Shown here in pieces: positions 44,690-54,763 of a DNA stretch of 64,000 nucleotides (within the stretch, counting starts at the first letter, position 1; every line of letters starts with the position of its first letter). Made by a program: the position numbers and the translations under genes. The stretch comes from Effrenium voratum. Lineage: Eukaryota > Sar > Dinophyceae > Suessiales > Symbiodiniaceae. Where the stretch lies: assembly GCA_963377175.1 (NCBI GenBank), contig CAUJNA010003245.1, forward strand, positions 533,831-597,830, given 5' to 3'. The notes beneath the pieces were generated by a model. The model was not told where the DNA came from. It ran no database searches and worked only from the letters and a program-made list of their open reading frames with translations.

Positions 44690-45055
44690 TTTAGACCAGG
44701 GAGATTCCCCACCAGCTACTGCTGCTCACCTACTGCCTTTGAAATTCGTAGCCTGCCATCCCACCAGATTTTTTACACCAAACAGATTTCCCACCAGCTA
44801 CTGCTGCTCACCTGCCGCCTTTGTGTCCTGCCATCCCACGAGTTTAGACCACGAAAATTTCTCACCAGCTACTGCTGCTCACCTACTGCCTCTGAAATTT
44901 GTATCCTGTCATCCCACAAGTTTGGACCAGGCAGATTCTCTTACCAGCTGCTGCTGCTCATTTACTCCCTTTGTACCCTGCCATTCCACAAGTTTTGGCC
45001 AGGCAGATTTCTCACCAGCTACTTCTGCTCATCTGCACCCTGTCCGAAAGTTTCG
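44690..45055. repeat. ~76-bp repeat arm, forward (5 copies)
   Basis: Units contain CACCAGCTACTGCTGCTCACC followed by GCCTTTGAAATT...CTGCCATCCCAC...GACCAGG. They are the reverse complement of the larger arm at 45,478-46,560. Confidence 0.9.
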
Positions 45056-45477
45056 GCAAAAAACATGGAACTTTGAGTCTCGAAAAAACCCACGACACGC
45101 CACAAAACTGGCCCGGATCGTAGCTAGAGAGATGTCTCTTAGAGGAAAAGTAGTAGCAGCGACACACAGGCTTGTCTGCAAAGGGCCATGAAGACCAGAA
45201 AGCCCACGACACACCACGACACACCACGACACATCACACAAATTCTGAAAAATACAAACTGTGTCGTGGTGTGTCGTGGCGTGTCGTGGGTTTTCTGGGC
45301 CGCGCGCTTTTCGTGGTGTGTCGTGGGTGTGTCGCTACTACTTTTCCTCTAAGACACATCCCTCTAGCTGTGATCCGGGCCAGTTTTCTGAAAGTGTCGT
45401 GGTGTGTCGTGGCGTGTCGTGGGTTTTTTTTCGGGGCTCAAAGTTCCATTTTTGTTGCCGAAAATTTCGGACAAGGG

Positions 45478-46560
45478 GCAGATGAGCAGCAGTAGCTGGT
45501 GAGGCCTAAACTTGTGGGATGGCAGGGTACAAAGGGAATAGATGAGCAGCAGCAGCTGGTAAGAGAATCTGCCTGGTCCAAACTTGTGGGATGACAGGAT
45601 ACAAATTTCAGAGGCAGTAGGTGAGCAGCAGTAGCTGGTGGAAAGGCTGTTTGGTCTAAACTGGTGGGATGGCAGGATGCAAATTTCAACAGCAGTAGTT
45701 GAGCAGCAGTAGCTGGTGGGAAATCTCCCTGGTCTAAACTGGTGGGAAGGCAGGATACAAATTTCCAAGGCAGTAGGTGAGCAGCAGTACTGGTGGGACA
45801 TCTCCCTGGTCTAAACTGGTGGGATAACAGGGTACAAATTTCAAAGGCAGTAGGTGAGCAGCAGTAGCTGGTGGGAAATCTCCCTGGTCTAAACTGGTGG
45901 GATGGCAGGATACAAATTTCAAAGGCAGTAGGTGAGCAGCAGTAGCTGGAGAGGATACAAACTTCAAAAGGCAACAGGTGAGCAGCAGTAGCTGGTGAGA
46001 AATTTGCCTGGTGGGATGGCAGGATGCAAATTTGAAATGCAGTAGGTGAGCAGCAGTAGCTGGCAAGAAATCTCCCTGGTCTAAACTGGTGGGATGGCAG
46101 GATACAAATTTCACCTGCAGTAGGTGAGGGCCAGTAGCTGGCGGGAAGTCTGTTTGGCCTAAACTGGTTGGATGGCAGGATATAATTTTGAAAGGCAGTA
46201 GGTGAGCAGCAGTAGCTGGTGGGAAATATCCCTGGTCTAAGCTGGTGGGGTGGCAGGATACAAATTTCAAACGCAGTAGGTGAGCAGCAGTAGCTGGTGG
46301 GAAATCTGTTTGGTCTAAACTGGTGGGATGGCAGGATGCAAATTTGAAAGGCAGTAGGTGGAGCAGCAGTAGCTGTTGAGAAATCTCCCTGGCCAAAACT
46401 CGTGGGATGGCAGGACACAAAGGCAGTCGGTGAGCAGCAGTAGCTGGTGAGAAATTTCCCTGGTCTAAACTCGTGGTATGGCAGGACACAAAGGCAGTAG
46501 GTGAGCAGCAGTAGCTGGTGAAAAATCTCCCTGGTGTCTAAACTCGTGGAATGGCTCGAG
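45478..46560. repeat. ~76-bp repeat arm, inverted (about 15 copies)
   Basis: Units contain GGTGAGCAGCAGTAGCTGG and CCTGGTCTAAACTGGTGGG, spaced 47-80 bp. The 382-codon minus frame across it is repeat-derived. Confidence 0.92.
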
Positions 46561-46919
46561 CGGCACTGCCGCCTGCAAACATCCAAGTCTCATAATTTCT
46601 ATACGTGTATACAAGGTTTCAATGTTATTTAGCGGTTATCTGTGCAAATATATCAATAATTGCACAACATTATGTATTCTACAACTGTTGGCTTGCAAAA
46701 GCTAGGAAATCACTAAAAAATATAACTGTTTTAACTGCTTTAACTGCTTTCAACCCTTAAAAATAACTGTTTTAACTGTTTTAACTGTTTTAACTGTTTT
46801 GAATTTCACGCAGCTCGTCAGCACTAAAGCAGTTATCCCAGTTAGCAACTGATGCAACTGGTGACCAACTGAATCAACTGCTGCAACCATGACTTATAAC
46901 TGGTAACGAACCCATATAG

Positions 46920-47295
46920 CAGGTCAAACACGTCACACACGTCACACACGTCACACACGTCAGACACGTCACACATGTCACACATGTCACACATGTCACA
47001 CATGTCACACATGTCACACAGGTCACACATGTCACACAGGTCACACAGGTCACACAGGTCACACACGTCACACAGGTCAAACACGTCACACACGTCACAC
47101 ACGTCAGACACGTCACACATGTCACACATGTCACACATGTCACACATGTCACACATGTCACACAGGTCACACATGTCACACAGGTCACACAGGTCACACA
47201 GGTCACACACGTCACACAGGTCAAACACGTCACACACGTCACACACGTCACACATGTCACACATGTCACACATGTCACACATGTCACACATGTCA
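46920..47295. repeat. GTCACACAT nonamer minisatellite, right part
   Basis: Continuation of the same array beyond the foldback element, starting CAGGTCAAACACG, with the same variant words and higher-order pattern. It ends in unique sequence (ATGCGAACTTCTGG). Confidence 0.97.
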
Positions 47296-47747
47296 TGCGA
47301 ACTTCTGGAATGGCGAGGCGCATGTTTGCCTCTCTCTCATTGTGGCTGGACTCCACAAAGAGCCCGCGCTCAATCGGCCCAGCAACGTAGATGGCCGAGA
47401 AGCCTCCATGCGGCTCTCTCTCTCATGCGCAAGCATCATGCGATATCACGTGATATATCTTGAATGTCTAACGATGTCTAAAGTGTGTCCTGAATTGTCT
47501 TGACTGTGTCTTGAATCTCGTCCCCTGCCTGTGTTTATCTCGGGGAACGTGAAGCTTGGACCACAAGCCCCGCTCTCACAAAGGCACCAAGTGGACCCCA
47601 CCTGCCATGGCACACGACATGCACCACAGGAAATTCCACAAGGCATGTGCAGGCTGGCCCAAATTTGGCAACGCGCAACTCTCTGTCCATCTCACCTCAT
47701 GTCGCTTGTGCCTGGCAATCTGCTGCGTCCAGACCCTCTTAGACTCC

Positions 47748-50700
47748 TCACACGGCTTGGATGCAGCTTGAATCACATCGATCGCCAATCGCCGCGAACC
47801 GCACATCGATCGCATCGATCGCATCGATCGCGTCGATCGCGTCGATCGCGTCGATCGCGTCGATCGCGTCGATGGCCTTGTACTCTTGTCCGTTGGTCAC
47901 GTTGGTCGGTCGCATGGCTGGCACCATGTCACCCAGCACCGCATGTGCCTCAAAGGCATCGCCAGGTACGCTAGCGTCATTCCGTCGTTCGTCCCTATCC
48001 TTACCCTCTATACCCTCTCCTTCTGCTTGCTGTAGGTCACGGCTCCACAAGTCGTGAAGGCAGATGCTCCTCTCGCGAGTTCACAACGGTTCACAAGTTC
48101 TCTCGCTCTCTCTCCTGGAACAGCCTGAAGGCTGGCCTGAAGTTCACTCCGCCAACGCTCGGGGGCGCAGGAGCTCGGGGACTCAGGGACTCGGGGACTT
48201 GGGGACTCGGGCACCTGGAGGAGGCCCGCAGTGGTGCTTTCAAAGACACCTAAGCACTGATGCACAAAGCACAAGGCACCACAAAGCTTCAGAGAAAGCA
48301 CCACAAACCTCGCTCAGCTGAGTCAGAGGCTCAAGGTCTGTGCCGCAGCCCTCAATGCCGTGGCAGCCTCCTGGCAAGTTGTGCCATTTCTCTCGCCTTT
48401 CTTTCTCTTGCTGTTACCAGCTTTCGTGCCATGCTTTCGCCATCCTGGCCCATCTCCAACAGGGATGTCCGCTCCGAAGCACGCAAAACCGCCGTTCGCC
48501 AAGGATCCATGGCTTGGCAGAGCTTGAGCCGAGACCCTCACAACTGGAAAGAGCCAAGGCTTTCGAACCATGTATGAGAACCGCTATCACAAGCCTGCGT
48601 TTCGCAGTCCTTAGCCGTGAGTCCCTCACAGTCCCTCACAGTCCCTCACAGTCCCTCACAGTCCCTGATAGTCTTTGGGCCTCAACATAATGCCTTAGTT
48701 GCTGAGTCCTGCACCAGAACCATGGCCGACACGCCCGGCATCGCCCCAGACTGCCCCACGCTGGGCATTGCCGCTTTGCTCTTGCCTGAAATTCTGAACA
48801 CGCTGTGTGCGCTCCGAGTTTCGATGCTTGGGGATTAAAATTGAATGTCACTCCGGGGCAGGCTGCCATCACCGAACTGCCGCGTCAGTTCCACCTGCAA
48901 GGCAGCTAGAGTCAGCTAGAGAGAAAAGTGCCTCGACGTCTTTCGTCTTTAATTTGAGTGCCGGGCCAAGCGCCGGGAGCCCAGGTCCCGCAGCGACTTC
49001 GCGAACCTGACGCGCCCGAGGCTCTCAAACCTCTGAAACACGCGCAACGGGAGCTCGCTTCGCCTCGTGGTGAGCACGTCCTTGAAGATGTAGGACTCGC
49101 CTTCGGATTCTCTCAAGATGCACAAGTTCTGCACAAGGCACGAAGCTCGCCTTGGGCATGTCGTGCAACCACACCTCGCGTCGCAAGAGAAAAAGGGAAA
49201 TGCGAAAGCCTGGCTTTCCAGGAAAGCAATGAAGCAATGGCCTTTCACAGGCGGCTCCAGCAGACTGCGATGCAACACATGCAACACATGCAACATATGC
49301 AACATATGCAACATATGCAGCATATGCAACATATGCAGCATATGCAAACAGTGAGCCGGCGCAAGTCTGTCCGTCCTGGTCTGGCCGCAAGTGCCTCGGA
49401 TCGGCTTCGAAAACTGCGGCTGACGTCTCGAACTGCGCTAAAAATTGCGGAACTCCCCGGCTTCAAGTTGCTTCCAAAAATCCAAGACATGCGAAGTCTT
49501 AGGCGAAAGCTGAAAGCTACGTGCGAAAACGGAAGAAATAACGACGTCGACAACCGAGAGATCCGAGAAATTCGGATGCAAAAGATCTCGAGGTCGGAGA
49601 CGAGGTCAAGAGAAGTCGAGAAACGGAAAAGGTCGTGAGCTCCGGAGAAACGATGGAAATTGTCGAATGTCGGCTGAAGTCGAGACGTCGAGACGAGTCG
49701 CATATGCCGCGTTCGAAAGCTTCGAGCTGAGGCGGCGGCTCAGCGCCTGGGATGCCCAGGCCTCGAAGCCGGGGATGGCCTCGCCGACTCGCCGACTCGA
49801 CGACTCGCCGACGCGCGCCGAGCCGGAGGTGGCCCCAAGTGCCCGAAGTCGCCCGGACCCGAACCGATCGGCCGACCCCGTGGCACGGCCTTGGCCACCC
49901 ACCGGATCTGGACCCAACCTACGGGAAAAACGGAAAAAGGCACCCGTGCCACTTTGTGGGAAGAAACTTTGACTGCGCTCCTGGGAGAGCCTGGCCCGGC
50001 TGCATCTCCCAAGCTGCGGAGAGCTCTGGGAAGCTCACCTGATGGACAATTCAGCGAGATGGCAAGATTTGCAAGAACCAATCAGAATTCAGTCGATCGA
50101 AATGCCCCAAAACTGAAACCTGGCAATCTCAGCCTCTGGCAATGTCTCCCTGCACATTGCAGGTGCGCTGCAAATGCCAGCGGATGCACTCGTAGCTTCG
50201 TTGTCCCTCCTCGCATGCAGCTCTGAGCGTGACCTTTGATTTGCAGCGGCTTTTGTTACATTGGCAGTGGCCAACTGCAGCAGCTCGCTCATATTTACCA
50301 CGTGCCTGCTGAGACAACTCTGCTTGAAAGTGCTCGTCAGATGCACCGCGGGCACTCTCCTTGAAAGAAGTAGCAATGCAAACTCATGGGTTGCAAATGA
50401 GCACAGCGGCGAAAGGAAAGCCGTCCTCCACCATCACCTTAACACACGTGCCGTGTCGATTGCGACATAACCGAAACCACAAAGCAACACCTGGGCTCAG
50501 AACTTTCAGCACGCAGATGCAGTGGCACATCTCATGAATCTGGCCATTCGGGCTCTTGCAACATGGGTAAGTGAGCAACCATGAGAGCCTGCTTGTACAA
50601 TAGGCAATGGTCGTAGTCGTTGTCAAAGGCCTGCCAAAGGTTGAGAACGATGCAAGCTCACGTCAGCGCGTCAGCCCGTGCCTCAAAGATCAGCTCAAGT

Positions 50701-51005
50701 TTGTCGCTCTTTGGCATCACGCTAACCAAAGTCAGGCCCGTCAAGAAGTAGCCTGCCGTTTCCGAGCTGGCGAGCAAACTCGGGCCGGAGTGCTCATGCC
50801 CAAGAATGCCAGAAGCGCTCATGGGAACACCTTCTGCGAAATCGGCCAGTCGCGTCATGTGCTCAAAGAGTCGCAGCATATAATGGATCTCGTGGTCCTG
50901 GAGAGAACAGCTAAGACTTGGGCACAGTTGGCACTTGCGCTGCTCCTGGAAGACATTGGCCTGCGCAACGAAAATGTCAAAGGCGAGAAAAAGGCGTAGA
51001 AGCAG
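47748..51005 (-). CDS. Multi-exon gene, unrecognised (several exon-like segments)
   Basis: Minus-strand segments with protein character occur in order. The frame 50,658-51,005 (LRLFLAFDIFVAQANVFQEQ, HEIHYMLRLFEHMTRLADFA, GYFLTGLTLVSVMPKSDKLE) is open for 116 codons. About 50,530-50,640 has LWQAFDNDYDHCLLYKQALM and VAHLPMLQEPEWPD. About 49,000-49,300 has HCFIAFLESQAFAFPFF and RESEGESYIFKDVLTTRRSE. About 48,330-48,480 has ADIPVGDGPGWRKHGTK and GNSKRKKGERNG. About 47,890-47,990 has GDAFEAHAVLGDMVPAMRPT followed by the GATCGCGTC array read as Ala-Ile-Asp. They may belong to one or more genes. Junctions were not resolved and no family is recognised. Confidence 0.4.
47808..47877. repeat. Nonamer array GTCGATCGC
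   Basis: Eight units of GTCGATCGC/ATCGATCGC in tandem, inside the putative minus-strand gene. Confidence 0.9.
48617..48668. repeat. Decamer array CAGTCCCTCA
   Basis: Five tandem copies of CAGTCCCTCA, the last diverging to CAGTCCCTGA. Confidence 0.9.
49262..49345. repeat. Nonamer array CAACATATG
   Basis: Nine units of CAACATATG, CAACACATG or CAGCATATG in tandem. Confidence 0.92.
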
Positions 51006-51254
51006 TTACAAGGAGTTAGAAGGAGTGCAAGGGGGCAAGCCGACAAGGTCGGGTTCTTTTCTGTACCGTAAATCTGGCAATAAAGAAGTGGCGTGCGAGA
51101 GGAGTTCCGGAGTTACTCTTTCGCAGGTGCAGAGCACCAGATTGGAAGCCAATTTAGTTCTTGCTAAGTGATGCAGAGACGGGCAAGGAGTCAGGGAGTG
51201 GCACAAACCAAGTTCTTCTTGAGTGCGGATTCTCTTGGAAGGTGAGGGCGAACC

Positions 51255-51560
51255 GAAATCCGGGGTAGGAACCAGAATCCGGGGATGGAACTGGAATCCG
51301 GGGACTCCATGGTAAGTAGGCACCAGCATTCGGGGTAAGAGCCGGAATCAAGGGTAGGAACCAGTAGGAACCGGTAGGAACCGGAATCCGGGGTAAGAAT
51401 CGGAATCCGGCGTAAGAACCGCAATCCGGGTAGGAGCCGGATGAACCAGAAACCGTAGTACAGGCACCTGAATCCGGGGCAGGAGCCGGAATCCGGGGCA
51501 GGAGCCGGAATCGGGGGTAAGAGCCGGAATCCGGGGTAGGAACCGGTACCAGTGAAAGAA
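51255..51560. repeat. 19-mer array GGAATCCGGGGTAGGAACC
   Basis: About 14 degenerate copies of GGAATCCGGGGTAGGAACC/GGAATCCGGGGCAGGAGCC, least diverged at 51,470-51,550. Confidence 0.88.
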
Positions 51561-52097
51561 CTCAAAATCCAGCAAGGGGACCAGCGGGAACCAGAATCTG
51601 CAACAAATGCCGGAAAGAAAGTGAATGTTGGCATTTGGCTGAGGTTTTGCCGGGGACCAGACGCATCGCTTTTTTCTAAGCCAGCAGCGCAACACGCTTT
51701 CCCCCAAACAGCTTGCCGTATGTGAATTGTTGATCGAAGGACCGCCTTGCAAAGTGGCGGGACGATTTGTTTGGATGGCCAGGGATGGCCAGAGCAAATT
51801 ACGGCCGGCCAGAAACGATTGCGCCCCGTGCTCTCGTTTCAGCCTGGATAGCCCTGCGCGCCTCTCCGGCCAAATTCAATTTCTCTAAACAATTTGTTTG
51901 TAGGTGCACCTAGTGTGGTTTTCCCGTGTCGGGGTAGTCCTCTAGTGCTCCGGGGAGGGTTAAGGAGCAAGCAGTAGCTTTCCCGAACCTTATCATTTGC
52001 TAAAGCCGCGCGCCGCGCCAGCATATAGTCAAACCGCCCGCCAAAATCTATATAAAATGTGTCAAGTTACTCATCCTATAGAATAACTTAAATCATC

Positions 52098-52304
52098 TCA
52101 AACATCCTTAACCCCTTTCTTTCTTAAATGTTCCTCGCGCCTGTAAATAAATTCGTGTCTCGCCTTACCCGTTTTCCTAATATCACAATTACATACATCA
52201 CAATGATACATTACTTGTTGTTTCCTCCTACACTTTTCACGGCATCTTTCACAATTCTTATAATTTCCTATGACTCTGACAACCTGAAAATATTTCTTTT
52301 CCAT
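52098..52304 (-). CDS. Small zinc-ribbon-like protein of the AT-rich island
   Basis: A 68-residue intact frame. CERCREKCRR and YHCDVCNCDIRKTGKARHE supply several C-x2-C pairs with a following H, then a basic helical tail (FIYRREEHLRKKG). This C-x2-C-x-C...H layout is common in short conserved proteins of Polinton-like and large DNA virus elements. It may be a nucleic-acid-binding accessory protein; function unknown. Confidence 0.55.
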   Translation of the reverse strand: MEKKYFQVVRVIGNYKNCERCREKCRRKQQVMYHCDVCNCDIRKTGKARHEFIYRREEHLRKKGVKDV

Positions 52305-52486
52305 AACCTCTATTTTGTAATACCCTCATCCCTTTAAATAGTTTTAAACTACAACATTATCAAGGTCTGGGTAAGCCACCTGTCCTGAAAATAATCACCA
52401 AACAACAAACCACAAAACACCAAACAATTGACAATACAATAGACTTTTACAAAACACCTAAACAAAAACGAAACGCCGTCGTCTGC

Positions 52487-52622
52487 CCTCCCCCCTTTGG
52501 TGGAACCTCTTTCCCCCTTTGGTGGAAACAGTTTTATCACTTTCTTAAAAGGGCGTCCTCCTTTGCTGCAACCTCTTTCCCCCTTTGGTGGAATCTCTTT
52601 CCCTCTTTGGTGGAACCGTTGA
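52487..52622. repeat. CCCTTTGGTGGAACCTCTTT repeat
   Basis: Four copies of CC(C/T)TTTGGTGGAA(A/C/T)C, three of them separated by TCTTTCC, within the AT-rich island. No coding frame depends on them. Confidence 0.75.
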
Positions 52623-53014
52623 AGTTCAAGGGCTTTTTCTTTTGTTCATATAATACAAAACGGGGGAACTCTCGCCAATTTGTCCTGCCCTATTTGGCGG
52701 TTGGCAAGAGTTTTCAAGCATATCTATATAAATTCTGGTGTTTTTCTATTTTGTAAACTGTGGATCTTCCCCGTTGAATTCATTACTTTCAAATTTGAAA
52801 TTTCATGATGTTTACTCTTTTGTCGTTGGACGAACCTACAAATTTCAAGTTTCAACACCAACACCAAGCTCAAATTCCTTAATCCGTCAAACTCACCAAG
52901 CTTTCACAAATCTATTCAGCAGGTGTTGTATATAAGTCTTCCTGCTTATGCTTTACATAATTCTCGCCCCAATTTTCCTTACGACCGGATGGTATCCTCT
53001 AATCCCTTCCCCCT

Positions 53015-53022
53015 AATAATAA
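53015..53022. repeat. Left target-site duplication AATAATAA
   Basis: An 8-bp AATAATAA immediately left of the KDZ element, identical to 59,329-59,336. The word is low in complexity, but both copies abut the TIRs exactly. Confidence 0.65.
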
Positions 53023-53040
53023 GACTTATGATCGCTGGGC

Positions 53041-53265
53041 TGTCTGATCCGATGATCCGATGGCTGGTCCGCTGATCCGCTGGTCCGCTGATCCTCTGAT
53101 CCTCTGGTCCGCTGGTCCTCCGCTGATCCGATGATCCGATGATCCGCTGGTCCGCTGGTCCGCTGGTCCGCTGATCCGCGGATCTGCTGGTCCGATGATC
53201 CTGTGGTCCGATGATCTGCTTGTCCGATGGTCTATCTGATGATCCAATGGTCCGATCAACTACTT
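53041..53265. repeat. Octamer array TGATCCGC/TGGTCCGC, left subterminal
   Basis: About 27 units of TGATCCGC, TGGTCCGC and TGATCCGA, same family and orientation as the right array. Confidence 0.93.
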
Positions 53266-53546
53266 GGCGCCTGTATATCTTGAAACATTGCGATTTGTTC
53301 ACTTGTTGTACGCATGTGTGTTCGAGTGGCACCGGCAGATATCGCATCCTCTTGTGCTGCCAGGCCACCATCTTCATGGGGACATTGGCGGAGAGACCTT
53401 TGCGGCATCAAAGAGCGGATTGCAGGCTCATGCGGGGGGCAGGAAAACACAGAGGTGAGCGTCGATCCATCAGCAAGCGGAGGTCCTGCGCTAGCACCTT
53501 CAATCGATCCCTCAGCAAGCTGCTAGTTGGCTGGCTGCGCTTTTTC

Positions 53547-54441
53547 TCACGCAGCTATCTCAGTGAAGTCTACGGGGGCATCTTTGCGAAAGACCCGGTC
53601 ATTGTGAGACCAGGCCATCTCTAAGAGAAAGAACGCAAAGCCGAACCGGTTCATGTGCTTGGACTGATGCCGGTACGCTGACAGCCACGTGAACGTGAAC
53701 TCACACACAGAGGTGCGAATCTCCGCAAGCCGCTCAGCACGGTGCGGCAGATCTGGATGGCAGGTCTCCTTACAAAAGGCGTCAGTGTCAATGGCAAAGT
53801 CCATAGCAGGAGGCGCAATCGCCGCTGCAGCTGCCGATGCCTGCCAAAAGTCAACAATTTATTACGTGGAAAGATTGCGCCGCTAGTTCATGCAAGCACT
53901 CAACAGACCAACGCAGGATGCAAAACTTGAAGTGCGGCGCTCGATTTGCTATCCAGTTAGGCCCCCGCCGCGCATCCCTGCGGTTGAAGCTATACTTGTA
54001 GAGGTGGCAGCTGTCATCGTGGACCAGCAGGACAGCTTCTGGCACCGCATCCTTTGCGGCGGCCAGGCAGAAATACCGCTGAGAAAGAGACTCGCTGCCG
54101 TAGATCTCCTGCATGAGAATGATGATACCTGAAGATAGACAAACGCAGAGCACCCCGGCCGTCTTGGTCAACATCAGCTGGGAAGAATCTTCCTTGTGCG
54201 TGGCGCAGGAGACCGCCCCTAGGTCTGCGTGGGAAGAATCTGGAAGAAACAAAGCTGGAAAAGCTTCGCGCTCAGCGGCGACTTCCTCAGTCCGATTTGT
54301 CTTTCTTTGCTTCTGACGTGCTTGTCCGGCACGGCTGAAGTATTCATTCCGTAAGTCTTCGCTCACAGAACCTTCTGAAATTCCAAGGTCGATGCCCCCA
54401 TCTGGTCGTAGTCGGTGACGGTCGGCGACGGACCACGGCAA
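53547..54441 (-). CDS. KDZ-like transposase, C-terminal exons
   Basis: The upstream segment (53,851-54,441) encodes AVSCATHKEDSSQLMLTKTAG, then GIIILMQEIYGSESLSQRYF and AVLLVHDDSCHLYKYSFNRR, the H-D-D-x-C-H-L block typical of KDZ transposase cores. PHFKFCILRWSVECLHEL follows. The downstream segment (53,547-53,804, other frame, presumably after an intron) gives RTSVCEFTFTWLSAYRHQSK and HMNRFGFAFFLLEMAWSHND. It ends at a stop at 53,547. This order (HKE..., HDDxCHL, E...F.WL..Y) matches KDZ family architecture as known from fungi and metazoans. Splice sites between the two segments were not fixed. Confidence 0.68.
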
Positions 54442-54763
54442 GTCCTGCGAAAGAGTGGTCTGGGGGCTTTAGAGTTGAGAACAAACATCGGACCCCGCAC
54501 GCGCTCTCTTTGTCACGGGCGTGGTGCTTCCTGTTGCCGTGCCACCTGGTCAATTTTCCCCTCCCCGCTTTCGCTTTGCGGCGGCGGGCTTGGCAGCAGC
54601 CTGCCTGGGCCATTGCCGCCACCAACTCCCGGAGAGTAAGGCCACACACGTTCATGAGATGATTGTGGTATTCGAGCCGCAGGGTTGGGTCTTGCGGAAT
54701 GCTTTGCAGGTGCAACTCATCTCCAACAAAGTGCGATCACAGGGCACATGCTGCACTCGCTTC

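Larger units (their letters stand above)
43754..46919. mobile_element. 3.17 kb foldback/TIR element inserted in the nonamer minisatellite
   Basis: CTATATGGGTTCGTT at 43,754-43,768 is matched perfectly by its reverse complement at 46,905-46,919, and CAGTTATA follows on each side. Flanking DNA on both sides is the GTCACACAN array, whose normal variant order resumes if the element is removed. Just inside the ends are AACTGTTTT arrays (43,812-43,910 and 46,727-46,800). The core has ~76-bp repeats in opposite orientation (44,690-45,055 versus 45,478-46,560) around a centre of GTCGTGGTGT palindromes. No transposase seen. The only candidate target duplication is CA, uninformative in this context. 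Confidence 0.82.
52030..53022. other. AT-rich virus-like island, left half
   Basis: Composition switches abruptly to AT-rich near 52,030 and back at the transposon edge (53,023). It holds the zinc-ribbon ORF and a CCCTTTGGTGGAA repeat. About 52,700-52,980 has no gene. TATA-like words (CTATATAAAATG about 52,050, CTATATAAATTC about 52,725) resemble the one at 2,003. It appears to be continuous with 59,337-60,420 once the KDZ element is removed. Confidence 0.65.

Noticed and set aside
44690..46560. CRISPR-like regularly spaced repeats
   Set aside because: The whole ~76-bp unit is repeated, including the would-be spacers, and copies occur in both orientations inside a TIR element of a eukaryotic genome.
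45438..46586. 382-codon minus frame rich in SCHPTS/QLLLLTYCL
   Set aside because: Entirely within the ~76-bp inverted repeat arm; frame openness follows from the repeat.
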